A stretch of 5,066 nt of DNA from Deltaproteobacteria bacterium (GTDB taxonomy: Bacteria; Desulfobacterota; JAFDIG01): positions 1 through 5,066 of the forward strand of contig JAFDIG010000181.1 of assembly GCA_019308145.1 (NCBI GenBank), given 5' to 3'. Under the pieces are notes generated by a model, which was given only the letters and a program-made list of their open reading frames with translations, did no database searches and had not been told where the DNA came from. A program made the translations under genes and the position numbers. Positions 4,956 to 5,066 of the stretch are shown here, piece after piece; the first letter of the stretch is position 1, and every line of letters starts with the position of its first letter.

Positions 4956-5066
4956 TCAATAATTTTGTGTCATCAAGAAAGGGGTATAAACACCCTGATT
5001 TTTATTTAGGTGAAAGAATATAGCAAAAAGTATTCTTTCCATAGAGGTTTTATCAGCAAAAACCCC
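4956..5066 (-). CDS. Possible C-terminal end of an unrecognised minus-strand gene
   Basis: A minus-strand frame is open from the right window edge for 36 codons to a TGA at 4956-4958. It ends in the residues HLNKNQGVYTPFLMTQNY. I do not recognise the sequence. In favour are the same strand as every other protein gene here, a base composition less AT-rich than the spacer to its left, and a start of promoter-like DNA immediately after its stop. Against are its short length, no start codon in view beyond an internal ATG at 5042 without a ribosome site, and a nested inverted repeat over the same bases. In AT-rich DNA an open run of this length can arise by chance in one of six frames. Confidence 0.3.
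   Translation of the reverse strand, partial: GVFADKTSMERILFAIFFHLNKNQGVYTPFLMTQNY
4981..5066. repeat. Nested three-tier inverted repeat at the right edge
   Basis: Three complementary pairs are nested in order. GGGGT (4981-4985) pairs with ACCCC (5062-5066), CTGAT (4995-4999) with ATCAG (5052-5056), and GAAAGAATA (5012-5020) with TATTCTTTC (5031-5039) around a ten-base loop. The inner 9-bp hairpin is perfect. AGCAAAAA also occurs twice, in the loop and near the end. It may be a structured RNA or an imperfect terminal repeat of a small element. The window stops exactly at the outer pair, so its true extent is unknown. Confidence 0.4.

Noticed and set aside
4919..5023. 34-codon plus-strand frame with ATG at 4919
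   Set aside because: It has no ribosome site and is very short. It lies antisense to the possible gene end at 4956-5066 and shows no recognisable motif.
4981..5066. Known riboswitch class at the right edge
   Set aside because: The nested pairing suggested one. However, I could not match the conserved bases of the TPP, SAM, cobalamin, glycine, lysine, purine, c-di-GMP, ZTP, fluoride or guanidine classes, and the segment is cut by the window end.
4236..5066. CRISPR array or leader in the AT-rich right-hand region
   Set aside because: The only repeats are a single 10-bp tandem pair and short dyads. There are no regularly spaced repeats of CRISPR length.

Overview
The window is strongly AT-rich bacterial DNA, most extremely so between genes. 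It carries four clear protein genes, all on the minus strand, and a two-tRNA transcription unit on the plus strand. Both tRNAs encode their 3' CCA, at least one gene has a strong Shine-Dalgarno sequence, and the tRNA promoter is of sigma-70 type, so this is a bacterial chromosome. An AT-rich, Gram-negative-type anaerobe of the Desulfobacterota or Nitrospirota grade would fit the tRNA-Val/tRNA-Asp pair and the mannosylglycerate-synthase-like enzyme. That placement is only an inference.

Layout from left to right. Positions 1-1089 (minus) encode a glycosyltransferase of the mannosylglycerate/glucosylglycerate synthase type, cut off at its C-terminus by the window edge. Positions 1090-1516 are a divergent intergenic region. 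It holds a likely promoter for the glycosyltransferase (TATAAT at 1145-1150) and a clear one for the tRNAs (TTGACA at 1476-1481). tRNA-Val(UAC) and tRNA-Asp(GUC) follow at 1517-1681. Positions 1782-2615 (minus) encode a class I SAM-dependent methyltransferase, and 2766-3416 (minus) a HAD hydrolase resembling phosphoglycolate phosphatase with a TTG start. Positions 3681-4235 (minus) encode an XRE-family regulator with a C-terminal cupin domain. A 17-bp hairpin directly abuts its stop codon.

The last 830 bases are mostly non-coding and contain the least explained structure in the window. There are four minus-strand TTGACA hexamers within about 270 bp, and at least two of them sit in well-spaced promoter-like arrangements. 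One of these has a perfect 21-bp palindrome exactly where transcription should start, next to an 11-bp inverted repeat. A transcript from there would run about 420 nt, with no credible reading frame, into the XRE-cupin gene. It would pass a 10-bp tandem repeat and a hairpin just upstream of the Shine-Dalgarno sequence. The right edge holds either the C-terminal end of another minus-strand gene or a nested inverted repeat, or both.

The genes do not form an obvious pathway. The glycosyltransferase probably makes a glyceryl-glycoside compatible solute or polymer precursor. The methyltransferase and HAD hydrolase are general small-molecule enzymes without a substrate visible from context. The XRE-cupin protein is probably a local or metabolite-responsive repressor. 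No mobile element, CRISPR array or defence system can be supported here.
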